Source of the DNA: CAUPWF01 sp964369755
GTDB taxonomy: Bacteria > Bacillota > Clostridia > Lachnospirales > Lachnospiraceae
Assembly: GCA_964369755.1 (NCBI GenBank)
Contig: CAYJFY010000001.1
Coordinates: 62,001 to 126,000 of the forward strand
Direction: 5' to 3'
DNA: 64,000 nucleotides
How positions within the stretch are numbered: position 1 is the first letter of the stretch; every line of letters begins with the position of its first letter. Positions 54,568-62,702 of the stretch are shown here, in pieces. The notes below the pieces were generated by a model. The model was not told the DNA's origin. It worked only from the letters and a program-made list of their open reading frames with translations, and searched no databases. The position numbers and the translations under genes are program-made.

Positions 54568-54620
54568 GATTTTTATCATCCATGCCACATATAATCAAAC
54601 CAAAACAATTGCTACTGAAT

Positions 54621-54679
54621 AAGAAAAGAGTCTACATATTTACCACTACTATGTGGAATATGTGACTCTCTTCTCTTTT
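54621..54679. terminator. Large imperfect hairpin between the lasso precursor and ugd
   Basis: The arms AAGAAAAGAGTC-ACATATT-CCAC and GTGG-AATATGT-GACTC-TTCTCTT pair with small bulges around a 6-base loop, with A and T runs at the ends. It lies after the lasso precursor and before the ugd promoter and should separate the two transcription units. Confidence 0.7.
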
Positions 54680-54720
54680 TAATGCTTCTCATCTTAATCC
54701 TAAGACAAAGAGTCTTCCTC

Positions 54721-54858
54721 TTAAGACTCAGGACAAATCTGATCACCTACTAGTGGCACATCAAAACATCCTGTATCATTTCCAAATTTGAACCATTCAA
54801 AAGATGTTTCACTGATTTCAACTGTTTCAATTGTTGGATTTTCCCATGTTTTTTTCAT
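54721..54858 (-). CDS. Lasso peptide precursor (A gene)
   Basis: A 45-residue RiPP precursor, too short for standard gene finding. The leader (residues 1-19, MKKTWENPTIETVEISETS) has the lasso leader pattern: an aromatic W5 with P8 and I10 (YxxPxL type) and Thr18 at -2. The predicted core starts at Phe20 (FEWFKFGND); Asp at core position 9 allows a Phe1-Asp9 macrolactam. The 17-residue tail holds Cys at core 12 and 23 and ends PES, giving a C-terminal Ser like paeninodin. AGGAGG lies 9 bases before the ATG. It directly follows the cyclase gene. Confidence 0.88.
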   Translation of the reverse strand: MKKTWENPTIETVEISETSFEWFKFGNDTGCFDVPLVGDQICPES

Positions 54859-54925
54859 GTTATTCTTCCTCCTTTATTTTTTTATTACAGCTAGTAATAT
54901 AACATATTTTTTTAGCAACAATGTA

Positions 54926-54947
54926 TTTCTAACATATTTGTTAGAAA
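54926..54947 (-). promoter_or_regulatory. Hairpin at the cyclase stop codon, before the precursor gene
   Basis: TTTCTAACA pairs perfectly with TGTTAGAAA around a 4-base loop. It spans the cyclase stop codon. It may be a processing or stabilising structure that raises precursor mRNA over cyclase mRNA. No strong U-run follows. Confidence 0.45.
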
Positions 54948-56872
54948 TAATTATTTTTCTCTAAAAACACTCCCATCAAATATACTATTCCTATTTTACG
55001 AAATTCATATCCATACAAATCATCTTCAGGAATCACTTTGTATTTTTCCAACATATCTAGTAATTGCTTTTCATCTAGAAACTCCCGTACCCTTTCATGG
55101 GACAACACTCTAGCAATGTCTTGATACACTTCATCCCATATGGGTTCAATTCGCTCTCTCCAATCAGAACTTTGCACCCCACGAGGAGCTGTTTCTGGCA
55201 AGAATGATTGCGGTAGGAGGTCTTTGCAATAAATTCGAACCAATCTACGCGTCTCCAACTTCTCATTGGTAAAGCACTCTATCGGTAGCGAATTACAGAA
55301 CATCAACATCCGTGCATCTTTGGACGGATCTCGCACTAGAAACCCTTGTTTTAGTGACATCCCACAATCATAATCTGCAATGTGGGCATAGGAAATTGAA
55401 TTAGCCGCTAATTGTCTGTACTCCTGAAACGAAAGACGCTTGTATTTATCTGCCGGTCCATTCGTTTCTATTCGCTTATCATTATAATCTATCTGCAACA
55501 TTTTTGCTTTCTCTGCACCTAATAAACCTTTTTCAAGATAGTTATCATCTTCCTTTATTTTCCCAAACATCTCCTTGAATAGGTATGGAAAATATTTTTT
55601 CCTACTATATCGTTTCTTCTTCGCTAGTCTATTGGCAGTTTTTAACGCCTTCAAAAATTTCTTTTGTCTAACCAACTCCTGTATATAAATCTCCGTTGTT
55701 CTACCAAACGAGATAGTCATATTTCCCATCTGTCCAATGAGAACAATCTTTCTTCCGTCGTCCCCTATCCTTTTAAATAACCCGTGAATCCAACCTAAGT
55801 TTGTAATAGATTTATATGGTGATTCATATGTTTCTAGAATTTCCCTCATGTTTGTGAATCCATTTTCTTCCGGTTTTTTTATAAAATTTGTTTTAATATT
55901 AGAATATAAAGAAGCAAATTCTCGCACCTTCTCTGTCTCATCTGGAACATAATATTTTGTATTAATCTTAGTTTGATATCCATCAATCGGCACATATGTA
56001 TATCCATAAATATTCTTATTCTCTTTTTCTAAGGCTTTTGCAGCCCATGCAGTGGTTGTTGTAGAATCAAACCCACCTGATAGCATGGAACCTGGCTCTC
56101 CACAAACTCCGTCTATGCTCTCTTCTACACATTGTTGAAAGAGTTCGCGAAACTTCGCACAATATTCCTCGTCACTTCCTAGTTGCAATGGTTCAACTTG
56201 ACTCACATCTCGATAAAGCACCTTTTCCACTGAGTGCTTATCAATCACATAATAATGGGCAGCTTCCAATCGAAAGACATCTGCATACACAGTATCCTCT
56301 GGATTTGAAAGAATGGCCAGCTGCTCTAATGCAAGATATATGCCTAGCCACTCTTCATTCAACGCTTTCTTCTTGCTACCAGCCAAAATTGAATCCATCC
56401 TTGTCCCAAAGTAGAGTTTCGCCCCAACCCTTTGGTAATACAAGGTCCGAGATGCTATGTAATCTACTCCTAATATTAACTTTTTTGTATCCATATGATA
56501 AGCTGCATAAGAATAACTTCCAAATACGTGAACTCCCATCTGTGGTCCCCAGCGTTGATAAGCGCGGAATAGTAGTGCTCCATCTGGAATTTCCGCATCA
56601 TCCACCTTTAATTTTTGCATCAATTCTCTTCTATTATCAATGACACAATCCGTTGTAAATACCACCCGCATATCTCGATCAACAACCGGTAATTGATCTT
56701 TGTGTGACCATCTTTTAATATACTGAAGTCCGCATCCCATGATCACATTCTCTTCTTCTAACACTTCATAACGATCAATCCGATACCCTTCGTATACACT
56801 TTGCATCGCAGTACTGATATCCCTTTGTTTTTCTGTAGATTCGAAATCCACACATCCCCATATTGCTGACAT
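54941..56872 (-). CDS. Lasso peptide macrocyclase (asparagine synthetase-like C protein)
   Basis: A 643-residue homologue of asparagine synthetase B that adenylates the ring Asp and closes the lactam. The N-terminal domain begins MSAIWGC, so the catalytic Cys2 of glutaminases is Ser, as expected for lasso cyclases. The ATP-binding PP-loop is MLSGGFDSTTT (265-270). NLGWIHGLF and RDPSKDARMLMFC are typical late motifs. GGGAGAG precedes the ATG. It lies 20 bases after the exporter and 82 bases before the precursor. Confidence 0.92.
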   Translation of the reverse strand: MSAIWGCVDFESTEKQRDISTAMQSVYEGYRIDRYEVLEEENVIMGCGLQYIKRWSHKDQLPVVDRDMRVVFTTDCVIDNRRELMQKLKVDDAEIPDGALLFRAYQRWGPQMGVHVFGSYSYAAYHMDTKKLILGVDYIASRTLYYQRVGAKLYFGTRMDSILAGSKKKALNEEWLGIYLALEQLAILSNPEDTVYADVFRLEAAHYYVIDKHSVEKVLYRDVSQVEPLQLGSDEEYCAKFRELFQQCVEESIDGVCGEPGSMLSGGFDSTTTTAWAAKALEKENKNIYGYTYVPIDGYQTKINTKYYVPDETEKVREFASLYSNIKTNFIKKPEENGFTNMREILETYESPYKSITNLGWIHGLFKRIGDDGRKIVLIGQMGNMTISFGRTTEIYIQELVRQKKFLKALKTANRLAKKKRYSRKKYFPYLFKEMFGKIKEDDNYLEKGLLGAEKAKMLQIDYNDKRIETNGPADKYKRLSFQEYRQLAANSISYAHIADYDCGMSLKQGFLVRDPSKDARMLMFCNSLPIECFTNEKLETRRLVRIYCKDLLPQSFLPETAPRGVQSSDWRERIEPIWDEVYQDIARVLSHERVREFLDEKQLLDMLEKYKVIPEDDLYGYEFRKIGIVYLMGVFLEKNNYF

Positions 56873-56892
56873 TCTTCTCTCCCATCCAAATA

Positions 56893-58593
56893 TTAATTAC
56901 TATCAATCACTATTTTCTTATCTTTGATTCGTATACATCTATCGCAATAATTCATAATGCTTTTTCTATGGCTAATCAATAAGCAGGTTAATCCTTTTGT
57001 ATGTTCTCTCAGGTGCTGCAACACTGCTATTTCCGTCGCTTCGTCTAGTGCACTGGTAGCTTCGTCTAGAATCAGTATAGGAGCTTTCTTTGCTAAAGCC
57101 CTACATATAGAGATTCTCTGTGCTTGCCCCTCTGAAATCCCAAGCCCTTTTTCTCCGATTACTGTATACAATCCTTGTGGCGTGCTTCTCACAAACTCAT
57201 CTACGGACACTACCTTTAGTAATTCCCAAATTTCTTCCTCACTAATCTCCTTGCATCCCACTCGAATATTATCTATAATCCTTCCGCTAATCAATGTATT
57301 CCCCTGTGGGACATAAGAGATGTATTTTCTTACGCCTGCATTTATATCCTTTTCCTCGCCCTCTGCGGAACAGATTTTCAGGCTTCCTTTATCCGGAGTA
57401 AGATAAGCCATCAAGAGGCGTATAAAAGTAGTTTTTCCTATCCCAGAAGTTCCCATCATCGCTACAAATTCGCCTTTATTTATATCTACACTAGCATTTT
57501 CTAGTATTACTTCACTTCCATATGCAAAGGTAATGTCTTCTGCCTTAATCCCTAATCCATTCACTTCTTTTATCTCTAGACTCTGGTTTTCTGCTTCGAT
57601 CTCATTAATCTCTATCACTCGTGCAGCAGATGCAGCGATAGCCACTACCCTTGGTAATAATTTCGACAATCCTACCACTGGAGCTTGAATTTGAGACACC
57701 AATTGAATAAACATAGTCATGGTTCCATAACTAATCACTCCACTAGACAGTTGTCCTGCCGAATACACTAAGGCCACTACATACCCAAGTTGAAAACTTC
57801 CTCCTAAGAATGCACCAGAAATAGCGCTAATATTTTGACGCTTCTTTACCCAATACAATCTCTCTTTACGCAACTGGGATATTGTCGTATTTGCAATTTC
57901 TTGTGCATTAAAAGCTTTATACACAACAAGGTTCTCCACACTTTCTTGCATATATGATTTGTATTTTGATTCTGATTGTTGAATCTTATTTTGAATTGGT
58001 CGCATTTTTTTTCCTGTAATTATTCCAATTAGTGCACTAATCGGTCCCAAGAACAATGCAAATAAAGCTATTTTAATATCGAAAAACGCTAATGCACCAA
58101 ATGCTACGATTAGATTAACTCCTAATGAAAAGATACTCGGAATCACTTCCGCCACCCCAGTTGCGACAATCTCTATATCACTAGACAATCGGGTAACAAT
58201 ATCTCCACTATGGTATTTCGAAATCTCTTTCCATGCGGATTTCATAACTGAATCATATACCTTGATTCTAATTGAAAAGGCAAATCGTTCGTTCACCATA
58301 ACCGTCACAATACTATTCATTGCCGTAAGTGTTAATGAAGCCACAATCACCATTCCATACAGAATCACATTATTATAATTCACTCCACTTGATATTGCCC
58401 CATCAATAATATTTCTTGCAAAAAGCATCATCCCCAGTGATGCCCCACTTTGTAAAAGACTAATTACCATAATCCCCATCAATGATTTCATATGTGGTTT
58501 CGTCTGCTCCATAACCCACTTAAATGCTTGTCGGTTATCTTTTATATCGTGTAACTTTCGTCTCACACCACGTGCCTTTACATTTTTACCCAT
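56893..58593 (-). CDS. ABC transporter (lasso peptide exporter, D protein)
   Basis: A 566-residue half-transporter with a six-helix membrane domain (~40-320) and a nucleotide-binding domain. Walker A is GTSGIGKTT, the signature is ISEGQAQR (a variant of LSGGQ), Walker B is ILILDEATSALDE and the H-loop is LISHR. Next to a cyclase and precursor it is the probable exporter and self-immunity pump. ATG at 58593 (MGKNVKARG) has AGGAG 7 bases upstream. A promoter with a palindrome lies before it. Confidence 0.92.
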   Translation of the reverse strand: MGKNVKARGVRRKLHDIKDNRQAFKWVMEQTKPHMKSLMGIMVISLLQSGASLGMMLFARNIIDGAISSGVNYNNVILYGMVIVASLTLTAMNSIVTVMVNERFAFSIRIKVYDSVMKSAWKEISKYHSGDIVTRLSSDIEIVATGVAEVIPSIFSLGVNLIVAFGALAFFDIKIALFALFLGPISALIGIITGKKMRPIQNKIQQSESKYKSYMQESVENLVVYKAFNAQEIANTTISQLRKERLYWVKKRQNISAISGAFLGGSFQLGYVVALVYSAGQLSSGVISYGTMTMFIQLVSQIQAPVVGLSKLLPRVVAIAASAARVIEINEIEAENQSLEIKEVNGLGIKAEDITFAYGSEVILENASVDINKGEFVAMMGTSGIGKTTFIRLLMAYLTPDKGSLKICSAEGEEKDINAGVRKYISYVPQGNTLISGRIIDNIRVGCKEISEEEIWELLKVVSVDEFVRSTPQGLYTVIGEKGLGISEGQAQRISICRALAKKAPILILDEATSALDEATEIAVLQHLREHTKGLTCLLISHRKSIMNYCDRCIRIKDKKIVIDSN

Positions 58594-58646
58594 TCTCATC
58601 TCCTACATATCGACTAGTTCTCTTCAATCAATTACTCACACCCTAC

Positions 58647-58675
58647 AGAATAGATGATTTATCCGAATAAATCAA
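58647..58675 (-). promoter_or_regulatory. Promoter of exporter-cyclase-precursor with overlapping palindrome
   Basis: Minus strand -35 TTGATT (58670-58675), 17-base spacer, -10 TATTCT (58647-58652). The spacer is nearly filled by GATTTATCCGAATAAATC (58656-58673), an inverted repeat with 7-bp arms, a likely repressor or regulator site. Confidence 0.6.
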
Positions 58676-58682
58676 TACTTAT

Positions 58683-59462
58683 TTATAAACTAATAATAAA
58701 CCTAGTATACTCACCTAAAACACTCTCACACTGAATGCTTCCATTTTGTTTTTCTACAATTGTCTTCGCAATATATAGACCCAATCCACTACCTGATTTT
58801 TCTGGTGTTCTCGCTTTTGACGTTGTAAATGTTCTATCAAATATAAAGGGCAAGTCATCTGCACTAATTCCCTCTCCATTATCCTCAACTATAAGTTGAA
58901 CCCCTTTTGCTTCATATTTTAAGGTAATCTGGATATGGTCTTGCTCCTCTGTATGTTCAATTGCATTTCTTATCAAGTTATCTAACACCCTTAAAAATAA
59001 TTGAATGTCCAAATCTATCTTCACATTCTCTTGCACTAGATTTATGAGGCTACATTTTCTAGCTCCCAAAACATCCGATACTTCTAATTGGATTACATAT
59101 TCTTCCAAGAACACTCCTATATCCACTTCTTGCTTCTCTATTTTAAATTCTGGTTGATTAAGCTTTTGGGAAAAATACAATTCACCAATTAATTGCTCTA
59201 ATGACTTCAATCTACCATCCACTGCCTGAAGCAGGTACAACTTCTCTTCTTCGTCTGGATTTCCATTCAGCAAGCGATCCACTGCACCTCTCATTGCAGC
59301 AGTTGGTGCTCTTAGATCATGTGATATATTTTCTAAAATACGGATTCTCGCTTTTTCTGAATCCACCAATTTTTTATTGACTCGCTCTAACTCTATACTT
59401 GTATCAATGATCTTAGCGGTAAGAGTATCAATTTCATTAATATCTGGTTCTTCAAACTTCAT
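58683..59462 (-). CDS. Soluble histidine kinase
   Basis: A 259-residue two-component kinase without membrane or sensor domain. A short coiled coil (~10-50) leads into HisKA with ENISHDLRAPTAA, where His is the phospho-acceptor. HATPase motifs follow: N-box NLIRNAIEH, G1 DNGEGIS, F-box PFIFDRTF and G2 GSGLGLYIAK. ATG at 59462 overlaps the end of the DNA-binding segment of the response regulator and uses its AAGGAGG. It most likely senses through a partner protein and controls the neighbouring lasso genes. Confidence 0.9.
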   Translation of the reverse strand: MKFEEPDINEIDTLTAKIIDTSIELERVNKKLVDSEKARIRILENISHDLRAPTAAMRGAVDRLLNGNPDEEEKLYLLQAVDGRLKSLEQLIGELYFSQKLNQPEFKIEKQEVDIGVFLEEYVIQLEVSDVLGARKCSLINLVQENVKIDLDIQLFLRVLDNLIRNAIEHTEEQDHIQITLKYEAKGVQLIVEDNGEGISADDLPFIFDRTFTTSKARTPEKSGSGLGLYIAKTIVEKQNGSIQCESVLGEYTRFIISL

Positions 59463-59712
59463 TTCTTTCACTCGCCTCCTTACCGACAAAACAATATCCC
59501 TTAGCCCATACCGTCTCGATTAGTTCTGCTGCCATTATATTTACACCTAATTTTTTTCTTAATCGAGATACATTCACCATGATCGAAGGACGATCTCCTT
59601 CTTGATAGGTTCCCCAGATTTGTTTACCTATCGCTTCGTAGGTAAGCAACTCACCTCTATTCATTATAAAAAAATGGAGTATTTCATATTCTGGAGCAGT
59701 GAGTTGTAGATT
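59452..59712 (-). pseudogene. DNA-binding half of an OmpR-type response regulator, cut off by an in-frame stop
   Basis: Directly after the TAA at 59713-59715 the same frame continues NLQLTAPEYEILHFFIMNR, then GELLTYEAIGKQIWG and SIMVNVSRLRKKLG, to VWAKGYCFVGKEASERNEV. This is a complete winged-helix effector domain. Family members read NGK(E/N)..LT at the break, so a Lys codon (AAA) changed to TAA is the simplest explanation. An internal ATG at 59664 could start a 70-residue fragment, but no ribosome binding site precedes it. Readthrough or a sequencing error are alternatives. Confidence 0.8.
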
Positions 59713-60150
59713 TTATCCATTACAACTTACTGATTTTTCGACGATATCAATTTCTAACGGCGGAAAAAAACGAATATTATTAGATATTGGTTGCGCTCTT
59801 CGAATAGACGTAAGTATGCGAGCATGTAATTCCCTCGTGCTAAAGGGTTTCTCAATATAGTCATCCGCCCCCATCATCAACCCCTTTACTTTATCGTCTT
59901 CTGAAATTTTGCCTGTAACAAATATAATCGGTGCTTGACTCTTATCTCTCAAAAGAGAAAATCCCTGAAATCCGTCCATCTTAGGCATCATTACATCTAA
60001 CAGAATACAATCTGGTTGCATCTCACTCAACACTTCAATCGCTCTTGCAATCGAATCAGCTACATATACTCTAAACCCCAACTCCTTAAAGCTAGATGAG
60101 GTAATCTTCAACATGTCTTTATCATCGTCAATAAATAATAAGGTATTCAT
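59713..60150 (-). CDS. Response regulator receiver domain (truncated OmpR-type regulator)
   Basis: A ~145-residue CheY-like receiver. Acidic pocket LLFIDDDKDM, phospho-acceptor Asp in CILLDVMMPKMDG, Thr in FVTGKI and Lys in YIEKPFS are all present. It ends EKSVSCNG, just before the position where the effector domain should join, because of an in-frame TAA. ATG at 60150 is 6 bases after GGGGG; the ATG at 60156 touches it. The partner kinase lies just downstream. As read, it could be phosphorylated but cannot bind DNA itself. Confidence 0.88.
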   Translation of the reverse strand: MNTLLFIDDDKDMLKITSSSFKELGFRVYVADSIARAIEVLSEMQPDCILLDVMMPKMDGFQGFSLLRDKSQAPIIFVTGKISEDDKVKGLMMGADDYIEKPFSTRELHARILTSIRRAQPISNNIRFFPPLEIDIVEKSVSCNG

Positions 60151-60202
60151 ATTCATCCCCCTTTCACGCCAAACATTGTTCTCTATATCTCTTTCCCAAT
60201 AA

Positions 60203-60856
60203 CTACAGTCTACTACTCATCTTCCAAAACTCTATCTCATGCACACTGCCCTTGTAGAATATCTCTTTAAGATGTTCTTTTCTCTCCTCGCTAATGTCAG
60301 CACAGAATCTATCAACATAAGCGCACAAAAACTCACACGCAACACCAAAAGATTCTATAGTGTAATCTGCAACCATATCCCAATATTTTATCTGTTTGAT
60401 ATCTGCATACTCTTCTACCACTTTCTTCCATACCCAATAATAACTTAGGGTACAAGGAAGTGTTGCCATCAAGATTTCAGCTGCATCTCCTGTTTTTGCG
60501 ATGTCTAACATAAAATCACAATAAGCTTTAGTCACTGGTGTTGGTGATACTGCCTCAGCCTCTTCCGGGCTAATCCCCCAACTATTTAGATAGACCAATC
60601 TTGTCGCTCCTTCACTTTCGTTAACAAAACTCATCAGCGAATAATACACCTTCATCTCCTCTAGTGATGATGCACGATACATTGCAATTGCAAATGATCT
60701 GGCATACTCCTTGAGATATAAGGTGTCTTGGACCATATAATGCTTAAATACTTCCTCGCTCATCTTATCTGTTGCAACATCTGTCACAAAATCACTGTGA
60801 AAACACTCCAACCATGCTTCGCGTGAGTGTTCCAATACTTCTTTCATAAAACTCAT
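60203..60856 (-). CDS. tenA: TenA family aminopyrimidine hydrolase / thiaminase II
   Basis: A 217-residue TenA protein that salvages thiamine breakdown products. Family marks: FKHYMVQDTLYLKEYARSFA, MATLPCTLSYYWVWKK, SFGVACEFL and a C-terminal Glu in HEIEFWKM. Its neighbour is a ThiT-like transporter, which supports thiamine or precursor salvage. AGGAG precedes the ATG. Only 52 bases separate it from the response regulator, so transcription may run on into the lasso genes. Confidence 0.9.
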   Translation of the reverse strand: MSFMKEVLEHSREAWLECFHSDFVTDVATDKMSEEVFKHYMVQDTLYLKEYARSFAIAMYRASSLEEMKVYYSLMSFVNESEGATRLVYLNSWGISPEEAEAVSPTPVTKAYCDFMLDIAKTGDAAEILMATLPCTLSYYWVWKKVVEEYADIKQIKYWDMVADYTIESFGVACEFLCAYVDRFCADISEERKEHLKEIFYKGSVHEIEFWKMSSRL

Positions 60857-60877
60857 ATACTCTGTCTCCTCTTATTT

Positions 60878-61480
60878 CTACTGACGTGCTCCAACGCTTC
60901 TCTTGATGATGCTAAACGGTAAAACAGCCATCACTACAAGCGCCATCAAATTCTCTAGTCCATGAGCCGATACATTCACTATCAAGCTATATTCCCAAAC
61001 TCCTTGTCCTTCTGGTGCATATTGTCCAAAGAACACAACGCCGGCAAAAACGTGTCCGACAATACTAATTACAAGTGCCAATAGAGCACCTAACAATATC
61101 TTATATCTCTTATCTGTTCCAAATACTGCCGCAAGCGATAGGCAACTGTAGCACATGAGATGTTCTACGATGATTTGCGCCCAGTGAATCGGAACCCATG
61201 ATGGTTGTAGAAATATCGCTAATATTCCGACTACGATTCCACTGTAAAATGCTGGCTTGATTCCATAAACCACTGCCAATACCATAATCGGCAATACTGA
61301 TAACAAGGTCACCCTTCCAGTTGTTGGCAATACGATGTACATCATTCTTAACACCAATGTAATTGCAACGATGACACCACAACTTGTCAACATCTTCGTA
61401 TTAAACTTTGTATTCGCACAAAGTTTCAGCATCATAGCATAATAAGCCCCTGTAACTCCAAAAATCAATATATTTTGCAT
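60878..61480 (-). CDS. ECF transporter S component, ThiT-like (thiamine)
   Basis: A 200-residue membrane protein with six hydrophobic segments. LPIMVLAVVYGIKPAFYSGIVVGIL resembles the ThiT loop, and WAQIIVEHLMCYSCLSLAAVF the substrate-binding helix, though the usual QxxxDY is QIIVEH. Genetic coupling to tenA supports thiamine or hydroxymethylpyrimidine uptake with a shared ECF module encoded elsewhere. ATG at 61480 follows GGGAAGAG; an in-frame GTG at 61519 is less likely. No TPP riboswitch is seen upstream. Confidence 0.8.
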   Translation of the reverse strand: MQNILIFGVTGAYYAMMLKLCANTKFNTKMLTSCGVIVAITLVLRMMYIVLPTTGRVTLLSVLPIMVLAVVYGIKPAFYSGIVVGILAIFLQPSWVPIHWAQIIVEHLMCYSCLSLAAVFGTDKRYKILLGALLALVISIVGHVFAGVVFFGQYAPEGQGVWEYSLIVNVSAHGLENLMALVVMAVLPFSIIKRSVGARQ

Positions 61481-61573
61481 CTCTTCCCTCTTCCCGATTA
61501 CATGAAAAGAGCTATACACCTGTTAAAAATGCATAACTCTTTGTTTCATTCTTATATTTACTATAATTTAAGA

Positions 61574-62131
61574 CTACGCCCTAGATAAGTATTCTCCTGT
61601 ACGTGTATCAATCTTCAATACATCACCTTGCTCAACAAACAATGGTACATATACTGTCGCACCTGTCTCAACGATTGCTGGCTTTGTTGCACCTTGTGCT
61701 GTATCACCTTTGAATCCTGGCTCTGTTTCGATGATTGCCAATTCAACAAACAACGGTGGCTCTACTGCGAATACGTTTCCATTGTGTGAACAGATTTTTA
61801 CGTATTCATTTTCTTTTACAAATTTCAAAGCATCTCCAATCGCCTCTTCATTCAATGCGATTTGCTCGAAAGTCTCCCCATCCATAAAGTGATATAGTTC
61901 ACCATCTGAATATAGGTATTGCATGTCCTTTCTCTCGATATGAGCTTTTGGAAATTTTTCAGTAGGTCTGAAAGTCTTCTCTACCACTGCTCCTGATATA
62001 ATGTTTCTTAGTTTTGTTCTTACAAACGCTGCACCTTTTCCCGGTTTTACATGTTGAAATTCCAATATCTGAAAAATATTGTTTTCTATTTGAAGTGTAA
62101 CACCATTTTTAAAATCTCCTGCTGAAATCAT
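61574..62131 (-). CDS. efp: Elongation factor P
   Basis: A 185-residue factor that relieves ribosome stalling at polyproline. It has the KOW-like N-terminal domain (MISAGDFKNGVTLQIENN), the tip loop KPGKGAAFVRTKLRN with the modifiable Lys, and OB domains ending VLKIDTRTGEYLSRA. AAGGAGG lies 7 bases before the ATG. The upstream gap holds TTGAAA and TATAAA 15 bases apart, a possible but short-spaced promoter. Confidence 0.97.
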   Translation of the reverse strand: MISAGDFKNGVTLQIENNIFQILEFQHVKPGKGAAFVRTKLRNIISGAVVEKTFRPTEKFPKAHIERKDMQYLYSDGELYHFMDGETFEQIALNEEAIGDALKFVKENEYVKICSHNGNVFAVEPPLFVELAIIETEPGFKGDTAQGATKPAIVETGATVYVPLFVEQGDVLKIDTRTGEYLSRA

Positions 62132-62191
62132 TTGTATTCCTCCTTAATCTTCACTACCTTATAGTTTATAATAACTTGCAACTTTTTTCAA

Positions 62192-62692
62192 CTACTTATT
62201 TTTATGTTTCTCATAAGATTTGAGAACAATTTGCTCCAAATAACGTTTTAACACAATTTGTATCTCCTCTTTTGGGTTCATCGGCATTACTAAAAAACTC
62301 TTAATATTTGCTCTTTTCGCTCCCCAAACATCTGTAAATAACTGATCACCCACAAAAATCGTATTGCTTTCATCGGTTCCCATAATCGTCATCGCCTTCT
62401 TGTAATTCTTCGTAGACGGCTTATGCGCGTCATAGATATAATCAACCCCGATATCTTGATTAAACATCTTCACACGTGCCTCCTTGTTGTTCGATATCAA
62501 ACAACAGGAAAATCCTAGTTCCTTTAGATTCGCAAACAAGCTCTTTGCACGATCATCTGCTGGTGCCCCATGGGGAACCAAAGTATTGTCAACATCAAAA
62601 ATCACACCACGAACACCTTGGCTATACAATTCCTTAAAGGGAATGACATAGGTTGATTTATAATATTCATCTGGATAAAAGTATTTTAACAT
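62192..62692 (-). CDS. YqeG family HAD-IIIA phosphatase
   Basis: A 166-residue HAD-superfamily protein. Motif I is GVIFDVDNTLVPHGAP, motif II is CLISNNKE and motif III is IFVGDQLFTDVWGAKRA. YqeG belongs to a ribosome/GTPase-linked neighbourhood in Firmicutes; some relatives act on phosphatidylglycerol-phosphate. Its biological substrate here is not known. AAAGGGGG precedes the ATG, 10 bases after gpsA. Confidence 0.93.
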   Translation of the reverse strand: MLKYFYPDEYYKSTYVIPFKELYSQGVRGVIFDVDNTLVPHGAPADDRAKSLFANLKELGFSCCLISNNKEARVKMFNQDIGVDYIYDAHKPSTKNYKKAMTIMGTDESNTIFVGDQLFTDVWGAKRANIKSFLVMPMNPKEEIQIVLKRYLEQIVLKSYEKHKNK

Positions 62693-62702
62693 TTTTCCCC
62701 CT

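Noticed and set aside
60157..60202. A dedicated promoter for the response regulator gene
   Set aside because: In the short gap only poor -35/-10 candidates were found; readthrough from tenA is at least as likely.
61481..61573. A TPP riboswitch before the ThiT-like/tenA genes
   Set aside because: The gap is under 100 bases and lacks the CUGAGA and related conserved core.
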